The notes under the pieces were generated by a model. It was not told the DNA's origin. It did not search any database and saw only the letters and a program-made list of their open reading frames with translations. 64,000 nt of DNA from Oscarella lobularis (taxonomy: Eukaryota; Porifera; Homoscleromorpha; Homosclerophorida; Oscarellidae), in the NCBI RefSeq assembly GCF_947507565.1, contig NC_089188.1, positions 2,294,001 to 2,358,000 of the forward strand. The letters run 5' to 3'. Shown here one piece after another: positions 1 to 13,736 of this stretch. The position numbers were made by a program, and so were the translations under genes. How positions within the stretch are numbered: the first letter of the stretch is position 1; each line of letters opens with the position of its first letter.

Positions 1-2952
1 GCGATCGAATTCGCGCGATGCGCGACGAGTTCTCCAAGGTAAAATCTAACGACAAATCTTGCAGAACGGCATAGGGATAGAAATCGAAAGGCAGCGCTTT
101 CGTCCTTTCTGTTTTTCCCACGTCTCGATCGCGCTCTCCCAGGGATCGTAGAGAAAACAATGACGCGCGAAATCTTATCCGTGCGCGTGCACACGTCGAG
201 GCGTGCACTCGCCGTTCTCCCTATTTGCGTATTTTTCGTCAGGTGGCAGACGCCATGGAACTATTTGCCCTAAGCGGCGAAAGGTGCAGAACGAAAGTAC
301 GCGTGCGGGGGAGGGGCGTTTTATTTGTTACACACGCGCTCACGTGCGTTCTAAAGGAAGCGGAGCAAGTGCGCCCCGCCGAATTGCTGAGCCGATTGAG
401 TGCATTTAGCAGCAAGAATATAGAGATACTGGTACAATAGAATAAAGGGAACGCGAAAAAAATACATATATATATCGTAGGCAATAGAAATGCAGAAGCA
501 GGCCAGTGCAAATGGAAAAGACAAACTGGAAAGAGGTTAACATTAAAAATTAGGTCATCTACTTTGCTATTTGGAGTTATTATTATTATGTACCCTTTCT
601 TCAATGTAGATCTAGCCCTAGGTACTATACTTTCTTCTTCTCTAGATGAAGTGGGTGGGAAATTGATTGATATTGCTGAGAAGATGACATCGCTGAGACA
701 TGAACTCGTTCCCTTAGTCGATGTCAGTGAGATTAATATTTATATGTATGTATATTCAAATGTGTTCTAGGCAAAAAGTTTAAGGGAAACGAAGCTGCAG
801 AGAGAACTCAGTGATCTTCGATGTAACGTAGCATTGAGACTTGTAGAAATTACGTTTGTAGAATTTTAATGTTTGCAGATGCGCTTTCAGAAGCGAAACG
901 GGGTCAGGAAGATTATAGAAAGAGGTTAATTAGCAGAAAAAAAGACTCCCTTTGCTGATGAATACATAGATTTGATACTGCAACTCGTTCTTGTGGCGTT
1001 GCCGAGACAACGATTTCGACTCTGAAGAGTCAGTTGAAGGAGAAAACGGATGAAGTAGGGAAGTGAGTATAGTCAGTGAAGACATCCGTGTCTTTGCTCT
1101 CTATGTTCTTTTCTGAACAGATTGAAGCGTAATGCCAACGTTTGCCTATGGGAAAGGGAGAAAACGCGGCTATTAGACGAAGCAGAAAAGAGGATAAAAC
1201 AGCTGGAAGAAGAGCTGAAAGAAGCAACGGATGCAAATGAAAATTTGCGAAAAATGTACGAGGTAAATAATTCAAAAAATTCTCGTCGCCTCATCCGGTT
1301 ATTGAAATTGATTAAGGACGTCAAAAGTATGCTAAAGAAGGCAAATATGCGAGCCGAATTAAATAGGCAGCACTACCGCGGCAACGATGACGGTTAGCTC
1401 ATTTTAATTATTAATTATTATTTATATTTATATTTTAGAATCCGTTGCTGAATCTGAAAAGCTCAAGCAGGCACTCTATGTACGAGAAAAGGTACACGGC
1501 AATCTTAAGCAGGTATTTATCTATTAATTAATCTTTGGTGTTAGAATGTCGCCGCGGCTCTGAGTACGGCAAAAGAGCTGCAAAAACAGTTCATTGGAAT
1601 ATTGAATGGGTTACAGTTTGACTACAGGCACGCCAAGGAGTCGATTTCCCTGCCTATGCAACGTGCTACTGTTGTTCTAGAGCTCTCAAAGCGACGTTGA
1701 ATCTCGACCCGGATAGCAGAGAAATGTCCGAAGCGGTGCGATATCAGGAAATGCTTGAACTCCTGCGAGAATCGTGTGCAAGCGGTACGCTAAACAGCGT
1801 TCGCGCCAGTCTACCTGAGCACTACATTGGAGTGCAATCAGTACGTTTTTTCAATAGTAAAGACATTTTTATTAGAAATTATGCGTACCAGGATGTAAAG
1901 GCTTTTTCTCCTGAGGTGTTGAAGCTATCTGATCAAATGAGGTGGGGGAGTGCTGCACTTTCGCTTTCTTTTTTTTCGAATGTGAGATCTCTTTGTTCTA
2001 AGACGAAGGTCTTTGTCCAGTCGTAGCGGTGAACGTGAAGCGGTCAATGGAGTGCCGTTGGATGAGGTATTAAAACACTCTGCTATGGCGGAGAAATTAT
2101 CGTCGCAAGCCGTCGCCACGAATGCGGAATCCAAGCAGATGAGTCGTGGAACTGAAGGAAAGAAGCCACTGTCTAATTTTTTATTTTTTATTTTATATTA
2201 TTATTTATTTATAGCTCGACATCCGGAATTGATAGATAAACGAACTGGCATGGTGAAAATGGAGGAATGCCAGCGCTATTTTCCTGCTATGACTCAAGGC
2301 CAGGTGCGTTGCAATTTCATTCTTTTTTTCTTTTGGCAGATCAATCATTCTGTACATATAGTAATTTTCATCGCGCTCTTTGGCTCCCAGCGAAAAGACT
2401 AATTGGCTAATAATGTAGTGCTTATACGTTCGAAATAATATATAAAAGTTGAACGCGTTCTAATAAAAATAAGTTCTAATTGGCCCGATTAGTGACTGGA
2501 GTAAACGGTCTTCTTTACTAAGCAAGACTCTTTTAGATAAGGACCCACTTTTCCAAATTTATGAGTTGTGACAGAGATGGTAATGCTATTCTTGACAAAG
2601 CAGAGGTGCGAGCTCCCCTTCCTAAATGTCTGTGCTCATCTGGCTGCTGCAGATGACAGAAGCGCTGGCGAAAATTCTAAACAGAGCCCTATCTGATGAA
2701 GAGATTGAGGTAATAGTCTGTTTCAATTGAGAAACTGTGTCAAGCAGTAGTTTGGGAAGGATTTTCTGGAAGAAACTGATTTGGACGGAAATAAAGAAAT
2801 AGACTTTTACGAATTTTTGTGCATCGCTCAGAAAGGGGTTCAAAAAAATGGTCAAAAATGTCGCTTATTAATTAATTAATCTTTATACGTGTACCTATCT
2901 AGGCAAAGCAAAAGTTCTTCGCGAAGCCCAACGGAGAAAAAATCATTCTAAC
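1..2952 (+). CDS. Coiled-coil protein with two EF-hands (5' end outside window, partial)
   Basis: A chain of short exons encodes charged heptad-like sequence and enters from the left edge (exon ending at 41 before a gtaaaa donor). Clear coiled-coil pieces lie at about 641-735, 775-820, 885-927, 1010-1061, 1120-1262, 1440-1510 and 1550-1950. Two calcium-binding loops follow: DRDGNAILDKAE (about 2573-2608) and DLDGNKEIDFYE (about 2778-2813), both with the expected acidic residues at loop positions 1, 3 and 12. The last exon I can place reads KAKVLREAQRRKNHSN and ends at a gtatgt donor near 2952. It may continue into the IQ-motif exons from 3077, making one gene of more than 5 kb. Calcium-regulated cytoskeletal or ciliary scaffolding is a guess from architecture; I do not recognise the family. 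Several phases are uncertain. Confidence 0.5.
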
Positions 2953-3076
2953 GTATGTGTCATTCAGTAGAGTTGTATTTTTTTGCGGCGTGCAATTCTA
3001 CACGTGCCAATACACGTGCTATTCATTATACGGGGTCGCTACGTTCTCGCGAGAAAAATGACATAGGAAGAAAAGA

Positions 3077-5146
3077 ATGGATTCAGAAAGCAGCGAGCCG
3101 CTGTACGCGCCGGATTACGAAGCACTCAGACGCAGCTGTCACGATCGGACGAAAAAAGCCCTCAAAGTCAGCCGTTTTCAAAATCCCGCATATGTAGATC
3201 GTCAGATTCTCTCTTTTCCAGGCCGTCGACGCGTCTCTAGCCGAGAAAGTGATGCCCGAGGTAAGAAGAAACCTTGGAGAAGACTCGACGAGAGTAAACG
3301 GTTCGCTATCGCTTCAGAAGAACGCCGAATCGACGACGAATCGTCGCGAAGCGGCGGCTATTCTCATACAGGCCCATTATCGTGGCCATCTGGGCCGAAA
3401 AGAGCACGTGCGACGCCTATATGAGCAATTCGAACGCGTAAGAGCCAACTCGCGCGAAAAGACGAGCGAAAAATCGGCGCCATAGGAGGAGAAAGCGCGA
3501 CTAGAAAAACAAAGAGCTCAAGTCGAAGAGGGCCAAGTTCTCATAGAAACGTACGAAGGCAAAAATCGTTAGGGATTCGCGGAGACCCTTTGTAGTCTCC
3601 TCTCTATTTATCTCTAGAAATAGACTCGAACGCGAGGTGGAGGAGGATCGCGTCTGTCGACGTAATAGGCAATTGAGACTCGTTGCTTATGCGATTCGGT
3701 GAGTGCGTGTGTCTACGTGGTTGGGGTTTCTTTCGGTTGCTTGGTGAGCGTGGTGTATTTGTCTAATAGGATACAAAGAGCGTGGAGACGATATAAGCGG
3801 AAGTTGACGCCACGTGATCAAAATGACGATCAGGAGACTAACCAATCAGAGGACGGTCTCGTTGAAGTGGCACGTGATCTAAATGATGACGGAGATGTTT
3901 CGGAAGAGGCTAACCAATCAGAGGATAGTCTCCTTGATCAAAACGATGATCAAGAGGCTAACCAATCAGATGATGGTCTCGTTGAAGTGGCACGTGATCT
4001 AAATGATGACGGAGAAACTAACCAATCAGAGGATAGTCTCCTTGATCAAAATGACAATCAAGAAACTAACCAATCAGATGATGGTCTCGTTGAAGTGGCA
4101 CGTGATCAAGAGACTAACCAATTAGATTCGAGAAGAAGAAGAAGCAACAGTGAGCCTTCATTTGGATATCGATTTCAAAAGAACGAAATCGAGGAAAGAA
4201 CTGCTCGTTTCTATAGTGACACGTCGGACAATGAGGCTCCTCCTCCCGATGTAAATTTGGACGAAGAGGAGGAAGAATCAGCAATGAGTCCATCTGAACG
4301 GTTGACCATGAATTGGGCGGCTGCTGAAATGAGACTCAGGGCTCTGGACGCAACCGAAGCGATTTCTGATAAACATTTGATGAAGGTATCTCATCAATTG
4401 AGTTGCACTAGCACTACAAGTGAAGAGACGGCTACGACTGCAGGCGGATCGACTAGTTTGGAAGTGGGAAGTCCCGGCGTTTCGAATTCGAATCTCGCGT
4501 ATAAATGGAAGGGCGGAAGACCGAGTTTTCAAATGGTTTTCGTCGAGGACGTGATGGAAAGTAGCGGCGAAGAGGATTTGAGAACGCCTACGAATTTTCT
4601 GACGAGACCTTCGTACGTCGACGACGAAAAGTCCAAAGAGCCGAAACGCGACGACGTTTCTTTTGCTTTTGATAAGGAGGAACCCGTTCCGTCTCCTTTA
4701 TCCGCTTCGCCTCGGCTTGAAGTTTTGTCACCCAGAGAGACGTTTCTCCGAGGACAGCGACGTTTTTTCACGAGGCAATCGCTTGAACGGCTGTCTGTTA
4801 TTCAGCTTATTTGCATTGTTGAGAGTTTGCGGAAGCAGATACATGGTAGGCGTTTTGATTGTCTTTGTACTGGTTCCGTGCGTGAGTGGGCGTCTATCTT
4901 TTTATTAAAGGGGCGTCTGAAGTGCTCGTTGACAGTCTGATTGAAAAGGACGATTACCAAGAAAAGCAGAACGGTTTGAATAATCAAATAGCGGAACTAA
5001 CGAGGTATCAGTGTCAATTCACAAAAGAATGCACAGTTCGTGAATTGTGTATGTATAGGGATGTCCAGGTGGAACACAAGGCAGCTCAAAAGTCTCCAAA
5101 AACGAAGAAACCTAAACGCAAGAAATGGTGGCCAAAACCGTCTTAG
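3077..5146 (+). CDS. IQ-motif protein with acidic repeat region (possibly 3' part of the preceding gene)
   Basis: Exons carry two IQ (calmodulin-binding) motifs. The first, AAILIQAHYRGHLGRKEHVR, is at about 3352-3410. The second, AYAIRIQRAWRRYKRK, is split by the intron at about 3700-3770, which supports both the splice and the frame. The long exon at 3771-4850 then encodes an acidic, Asp/Asn/Glu-rich repeat, a Ser/Thr-rich linker and a short helical region. The final exon (about 4910-5146) ends in a Lys/Pro-rich tail (KKPKRKKWWPKPS) before TAG. The ATG at 3077 (MDSESSEPLYAPDYEALRR) is a possible start, but continuity with the EF-hand exons upstream cannot be excluded; coiled coil, EF-hands and IQ motifs together would form one calcium/calmodulin-responsive scaffold. 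Not matched to a named gene. Confidence 0.5.
3816..4121 (+). repeat. In-frame acidic tandem repeat inside the IQ-motif gene
   Basis: Imperfect direct repeats built from recurring modules DQNDDQE, TNQSEDGLVEVARDLNDDGE and NQSEDSLL, present about three to four times, with a CACGTGATC step at each VARD module. Unit boundaries keep the reading frame, so the repeat expands or contracts the protein without breaking it. Confidence 0.8.
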
Positions 5147-5334
5147 ATAGAGAGAGAAGTAAATAAATTGGTGACGTAGGTACTAACGCGCGTGTTGACG
5201 TTCGATAATTTGCATTGGCACGTCGCCTCCAGCCAATCACGTCGCGCGCATCAAAATAACATTAGGAGCGACTCCTACTTAGCTGACGACTCGCGCCCAA
5301 GCCCTAAACTACTCTCGTCTTCGTTGTGAGCGCA

Positions 5335-6205
5335 ATGTGTGGCAATCTTACGGGCTGCGGCTATTTGTGGGCTATGCTATCGATCATCGTCGCCGCCTCG
5401 ACGTCGGTTGGCTACTATTACGCCGAATGGATAACAACGCAACCCCATTTGAGCGGCAGGGCGGTCTCGAACGTCACGACGGGCACCACCTTTTGCGAGG
5501 GCAAAAACGCGTCCGAACTCGCCGAGACGTCGTTTACGTTTTCGACGTTTCGTCGCTGCAACTATTGGACGACGGAGGAAGACGAAAACGAGGGTACGCG
5601 ATGCTACAAGATCGTCCACAAGTGCGGTCGATACAAGGATTTCGGCGGGGACGAAGGGATACCGTCGGCGGCGTGGCAAGCGGGCGCAATTATGGGGGGA
5701 ACGGGAGCGGGGCTCCTTATCATGGTCGCGCTTGTCGCTTTTTTTGCGCTCTTTATCAAGGGCATTTTCAACAAATACGTCGCGGGAATGTGCGGATTCT
5801 TTCAGTTCTTGGCCTGTAAGTATCGCAACGAGGGGAGGGCCCCCTTTGAGTCAGTTCCCTTTCTTCCCCGCGCGCTGTCGACGTGTCAGATCCGGGATGA
5901 ATTGAGTGTTTCCATGGATCCCGCATGACTGAATAGGCTTCCATTCGTTAACTGTCTCCTTTTTCTCGGTAGTCGGTCTCGTCGCGGCGACAGTCATAGT
6001 CTATCCGCTCGGCTTCGACGCCAAGCGAATACAAAGCGAGGCTTGCGGGTTGGGCGCCGGGCAATTCGACTTAGGCACTTGTTCGTTCGGATGGCCCTTC
6101 TGGCTTTCCGCCGGATCGGCCATCGCTATTCTTCTCGTTGCCTGTCTATCGCCTGTCGCCCGAAAGAACGACGAGAGTCTCTACAAGAGAGGCTACGTCA
6201 TCTGA
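5335..6205 (+). CDS. LHFPL/claudin-superfamily four-transmembrane protein
   Basis: Two exons (5335-5815 and 5973-6205) joined by a gtaagt..tag intron with matching phase encode about 238 residues. The first ATG reads MCGNLTGCGYLWAMLSIIVA, placing TM1 at once after the start. An extracellular loop with several cysteines and N-glycosylation sequons (NVT, NAS) follows, then TM2 (about residues 118-142), TM3 and TM4 (near WPFWLSAGSAIAILLVACL). Between TM3 and TM4 the motif GFDAKRIQSEACG..GQFDLGTCSFGW resembles the CG..A..F.LG.C..GW signature of LHFPL tetraspans. LHFPL proteins act as auxiliary subunits of plasma-membrane channels and receptors in vertebrates; the role here is unknown. PMP22/claudin-like is the alternative. 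The first intron carries a GGGCCCCC block. Confidence 0.6.
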
Positions 6206-6422
6206 ACGCCCTGGTGGAAACGATGCAGTTCTGAATGTAATTAAATTTAAGTCGGGTAGATTCTTGTTAGTAGGTTAGGGTTATGTGCAAATGAGACTTC
6301 TTTTCGCTTTGGCCTCTGGCAGTACACTTTTTTTTTGGCGTGGTTATGAACTTATGATATCCTAGTAGTTTTCACTTTGCGGTGTGCACGTGACGCTCTC
6401 TTTTTAGACCCCGTACACCTAA

Positions 6423-8846
<2,424 letters not shown>

Positions 8847-9102
8847 ACGCGAAATAAGCGGCTTATTAATTCCTTGAATAGTTGCGCTATGTTTTGTATG
8901 CTTGATTTTTTTTGTATTGTATTCGAAACAGAACCGCGAAGGGGGGGAATGACGTCTTTGATTTTAGTTCGAGACGGAAGCGTAGGTGCGTTCGATGGCG
9001 GTTGGGACGCCCTCCTTTGTCTCTGATAGGCTCTCGAGCTGTTAGAGTCTGTTGGAACTAAAGAGTGCGACTAGCTTGAGTTTTCTCTCCTCTCTACGTC
9101 GT

Positions 9103-12100
9103 ATGCAGCGGTTCGTTGTCTCTATCGTTTTGTGGAGCTGTTTGCTTCCGATCATAAGCTCCGATGGTCACGATGGCATGACAGGGAACTCGAAAGAAGG
9201 TAGGTAAAGTCTCCTTTTAGATCTCCCTGCAAATTATCTCCCTTTGGCGTCTGCGTGTTAGGTCTGGCGCACTCTGGCTCTCGATTTGTCGCTCTGCGTC
9301 CTCCGTCGAATGCGCGCATCATCAAACTACTCATCATTTCGACTGATTCATCGAAACCCGTGCGAGTGACCGTCACGGAAACGGATAGCGGCGACAGTCG
9401 CACAGCCACGGTCGCCGTCACGAAATTCCTCCCTCGGGGACAACCGATATCACTCCGACCCTACAAACGCGTCGACAGGAGCAGCGTCGACGTCGTAGCG
9501 ACGGGCGGGAATATCAGCGTTCACGTCGTCGAAATCGACTCGTCGTCGCACGTCACAACAAATGTCGGTCAGCTCTTACCTATTAGTACGATACCCAAGG
9601 CAGAAAAGTACGTTTTCGTTGCCCCTGACGTCAATCGGGGCCGCGATACGCTGCATATTGCTTCCGTACCCGGCGTAGCGGCCCAAGTTACGATCGAAGT
9701 GCCGTACGATATTGCCTTTAGTTCGTGGAATCTTCCTTATTTCGTTAAGCGAATGACCTTTGATTTACCTGACAGTATGGTCGTGAGGATCGTTCGTCCA
9801 AGGGGGGCTTCGCTGCGAGGTTTCAAAGTTTGGTCGTCGGCACCTATTGCCGTTTTTGTCAGTCATCAATTTCCGCGGAGGCGTGACGGCGTTTTTCATC
9901 AGCTTCCGGGTGTTTCGCAATTAAGCGATACGTACTATTTCCTCGCGCCAAATGACTTGTCCGTTTTTCCGTGGACCATATACGAGAACACCACTGATGA
10001 CGATATAGACGCCGGTTCTGATGATATTTATTTCGAGTCATATGACAATTTCAGTATTGGTGTCGTCAATGGTCATTCTAAAATGGCATTGGCGCTGTCT
10101 TACCAAGGAGAACGACTTGATCGCTGGGTTTTACCTGTTATTGACGAAGAATCGCGAAAGTATCACATCTTTCATCCACAGAGCGTCTCGCTAAGTTACA
10201 CTTATGTTACCTATGTTGGCATAGTGGCTCACTCGAAAATAAGGCTCACTGTCAACGGAGAGCCGCAAGTTTTGCAGTGGACGATCAGCGAAATGAACGG
10301 CGAAGAAATCTACGTTGCCATGTTTGAAATATTGGGAGAACCGCTGCGCGGAGACGTCGCGCTAACTGCCATGTATCACATCGAAGGCGACGCCTTCTAC
10401 TCATTGAACTCGTATTTTTCCATTAGACCGACTCCCACAACGGAAGCGCCTACTACAACAGAAGTACCAACAACAGAAAAAACTACAATAGAGCCACTTA
10501 TCACCACAACGGAAGCGCCTACTACAACAGAAGTACCAACAACAGAAAAAACTACAATAGAGCCACCTATCACCACAACCGAAGCACCTACTACAACAGA
10601 AGTACCAACAACAGAAAAAACTACAATAGAGCCACCTATCACCACAACGGAAGCGCCTACTACAACAGAAGTACCAACAACAGAAAAAACTACAATAGAG
10701 CCACTTATCACCACAACGGAAGCGCCTACTACAACAGAAGTACCAACAACAGAAAAAACTACAATAGAGCCACTTATCACCACAACGGAAGCAACTGCTA
10801 CGACAGAAGTACCAACAACAGAAAAAACTACAACAGAACCACTTATCACCACAACGGAAGCAACTGCTACGACAGAAGTACCAACAACAGAAAAAACTAC
10901 AACAGAGCCACTTATCACCACAACGGAAGCGCCTACTACAACAGAACCAACAGCAGAAAAAACTACAATAGAGCCACCTATCACCACAACCGAAGCACCT
11001 ACTACAACAGAAGTACCAACAACAGAAAAAACTACAACAGAGCCACTTATCACCACAACGGAAGCGCCTACTACAACAGAAGTACCAACAACAGAAAAAA
11101 CTACAACAGAGCCACTTATCACCACAACGGAAGCGCCTACTACAACAGAAGTACCAACAACAGAAAAAACTACAATAGAGCCACCTATCACCACAACGGA
11201 AGCAACTGCTACGACAGAAGTACCAACAACAGAAAAAACTACAACAGAACCACTTATCACCACAACGGAAGCAACTGCTACGACAGAAGTACCAACAACA
11301 GAAAAAACTACAACAGAGCCACTTATCACCACAACGGAAGCGCCTACTACAACAGAACCAACAGCAGAAAAAACTACAATAGAGCCACCTATCACCACAA
11401 CCGAAGCACCTACTACAACAGAAGTACCAACAACAGAAAAAACTACAATAGAGCCACTTATCACCACAACGGAAGCGCCTACTACAACAGAAGTACCAAC
11501 AACAGAAAAAACTACAACAGAGCCACTTATCACCACAACGGAAGCGCCTACTACAACAGAAGTACCAACAACAGAAAAAACTACAACAGAGCCACTTATC
11601 ACCACAACGGAAGCGCCTACTACAACAGAAGTACCAACAACAGAAAAAACTACAATAGAGCCACCTATCACCACAACGGAAGCAACTGCTACGACAGAAG
11701 TACCAACAACAGAAAAAACTACAACAGAACCACTTATCACCACAACGGAAGCAACTGCTACGACAGAAGTACCAACAACAGAAAAAACTACAACAGAGCC
11801 ACTTATCACCACAACGGAAGCGCCTACTACAACAGAACCAACAGCAGAAAAAACTACAATAGAGCCACCTATCACCACAACCGAAGCACCTACTACAACA
11901 GAAGTACCAACAACAGAAAAAACTACAATAGAGCCACTTATCACCACAACGGAAGCGCCTACTACAACAGAAGTACCAACAACAGAAAAAACTACAACAG
12001 AGCCACTTATCACCACAACGGAAGCGCCTACTACAACAGAAGTACCAACAACAGAAAAAACTACAACAGAGCCACTTATCACCACAACGGAAGCGCCTAC

Positions 12101-13622
12101 TACAACAGAAGTACCAACAACAGAAAAAACTACAATAGAGCCACCTATCACCACAACGGAAGCAACTGCTACGACAGAAGTACCAACAACAGAAAAAACT
12201 ACAACAGAACCACTTATCACCACAACGGAAGCAACTGCTACGACAGAAGTACCAACAACAGAAAAAACTACAACAGAGCCACTTATCACCACAACGGAAG
12301 CGCCTACTACAACAGAACCAACAGCAGAAAAAACTACAATAGAGCCACCTATCACCACAACCGAAGCACCTACTACAACAGAAGTACCAACAACAGAAAA
12401 AACTACAATAGAGCCACTTATCACCACAACGGAAGCGCCTACTACAACAGAAGTACCAACAACAGAAAAAACTACAATAGAGCCACTTATCACCACAACG
12501 GAAGCGCCTACTACAACAGAAGTACCAACAACAGAAAAAACTACAACAGAGCCACTTATCACCACAACGGAAGCGCCTACTACAACAGAAGTACCAACAA
12601 CAGAAAAAACTACAACAGAGCCACTTATCACCACAACGGAAGCGCCTACTACAACAGAAGTACCAACAACAGAAAAAACTACAACAGAGCCACTTATCAC
12701 CACAACGGAAGCGCCTACTACAACAGAAGTACCAACAACAGAAAAAACTACAATAGAGCCACCTATCACCACAACGGAAGCAACTGCTACGACAGAAGTA
12801 CCAACAACAGAAAAAACTACAACAGAACCACTTATCACCACAACGGAAGCAACTGCTACGACAGAAGTACCAACAACAGAAAAAACTACAACAGAGCCAC
12901 TTATCACCACAACGGAAGCGCCTACTACAACAGAACCAACAGCAGAAAAAACTACAATAGAGCCACCTATCACCACAACCGAAGCACCTACTACAACAGA
13001 AGTACCAACAACAGAAAAAACTACAATAGAGCCACTTATCACCACAACGGAAGCGCCTACTACAACAGAAGTACCAACAACAGAAAAAACTACAATAGAG
13101 CCACCTATCACCACAACGGAAGCAACTGCTACGACAGAAGTACCAACAACAGAAAAAACTACAACAGAGCCACCTATCACAGTTACTACAGAAGAATATA
13201 GCAGTGCGATATCCGGTTCAGGAGATGTACCTTCGATGCGTCCCATTGTCCGTCCGCCCGGATGTCCATCGTCGATTGTCCAGTGCAACGATGCCGATAT
13301 GTCTGTGTTTACACAGAAGCTTAGGGACTGGTTTCTTGTGCAGTCACTACAGTCTTCGATGAGTTTTTCCGAAATATCTGCTGCTTTGAAAAATCAATCT
13401 TCGGAGTCCAATTCGAAAGTTCTTACGTGGCTCTTTGCCCGCCATGACGTCAGTCCTGCGGACGATTTATTGTCTCTGAACGAAATCGATCGTTTTGTTC
13501 AGTACCTGCGACGGCAAAATTGCGCTTGTCATTTTTTTTCGGACTACGGCTGTTTCAAAAATCCAGCTGGGGTGAAAAAAGACGTTCTTGGCATGTGTCT
13601 CTACAAAAATAGATTCCCGTAG
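9103..13622 (+). CDS. Secreted mucin-like protein: IgGFc-binding-like N-terminus, Thr-rich repeats, testican-like C-terminus
   Basis: Exon 1 (9103-9199) encodes a signal peptide (MQRFVVSIVLWSCLLPIISS). The rest is one exon from 9262 to TAG at 13622, about 1,485 residues in all. The N-terminal 390 residues resemble the IgGFc-binding domain of FCGBP-like proteins (a VFVAPD strand, RVRP/RGFKVWSSAPIAVFVS, then FHQLPGVSQLSDTYYFLAPN). Next comes a roughly 920-residue Thr/Glu/Pro domain of 22-23-residue repeats, expected to be heavily O-glycosylated. The last 130 residues are Cys-containing and resemble the calcium-binding EC domain of testican/SPARC: LRDWF, then VLTWLFARHDVSPADDLLSL, then paired cysteines. 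No transmembrane segment follows, so it should be secreted to mucus or matrix. The internal-repeat assignment is direct; both flanking domain calls are by family resemblance. Confidence 0.75.
10430..13185 (+). repeat. Coding minisatellite (69/66-bp units) with 480-bp higher-order structure
   Basis: About 40 tandem units of 69 bp (23 residues, core TEAPTTTEVPTTEKTTIEP) with occasional 66-bp units that read EPTAEKT. Variants (APTTTE versus ATATTE, TTIEP versus TTTEP, PPI versus PLI) occur in a fixed order, so the block at 11041-11520 recurs essentially unchanged at 11521-12000 and 12001-12480: six 69-bp units plus one 66-bp unit equals 480 bp. All units preserve frame. The opposite strand is also open for 963 codons because the repeat lacks stop codons in that frame; I treat that as a by-product. 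Confidence 0.95.
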
Positions 13623-13736
13623 ATCTAAGACATTTTTTGCACACTTGAACCTATTTTAGTACACTTAGCTGCACCGTGCGTGTTTATGTCCAAGAAAATA
13701 TTCTAATCCACCTTAGGCTAAAGTTCCCGGATCACC

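Noticed and set aside
239-604. 121-codon minus-strand ORF near the left edge
   Set aside because: Low-complexity hydrophobic and Cys/Phe-rich sequence over AT-rich DNA without splice or domain support; probably intron or spacer of the left coiled-coil gene.
10397-13288. 963-codon open frame on the minus strand across the mucin repeats
   Set aside because: It is the antisense of the stop-free repeat, with Val/Ser-rich monotony and no domain outside the repeat. The sense frame has a signal peptide and folded ends.
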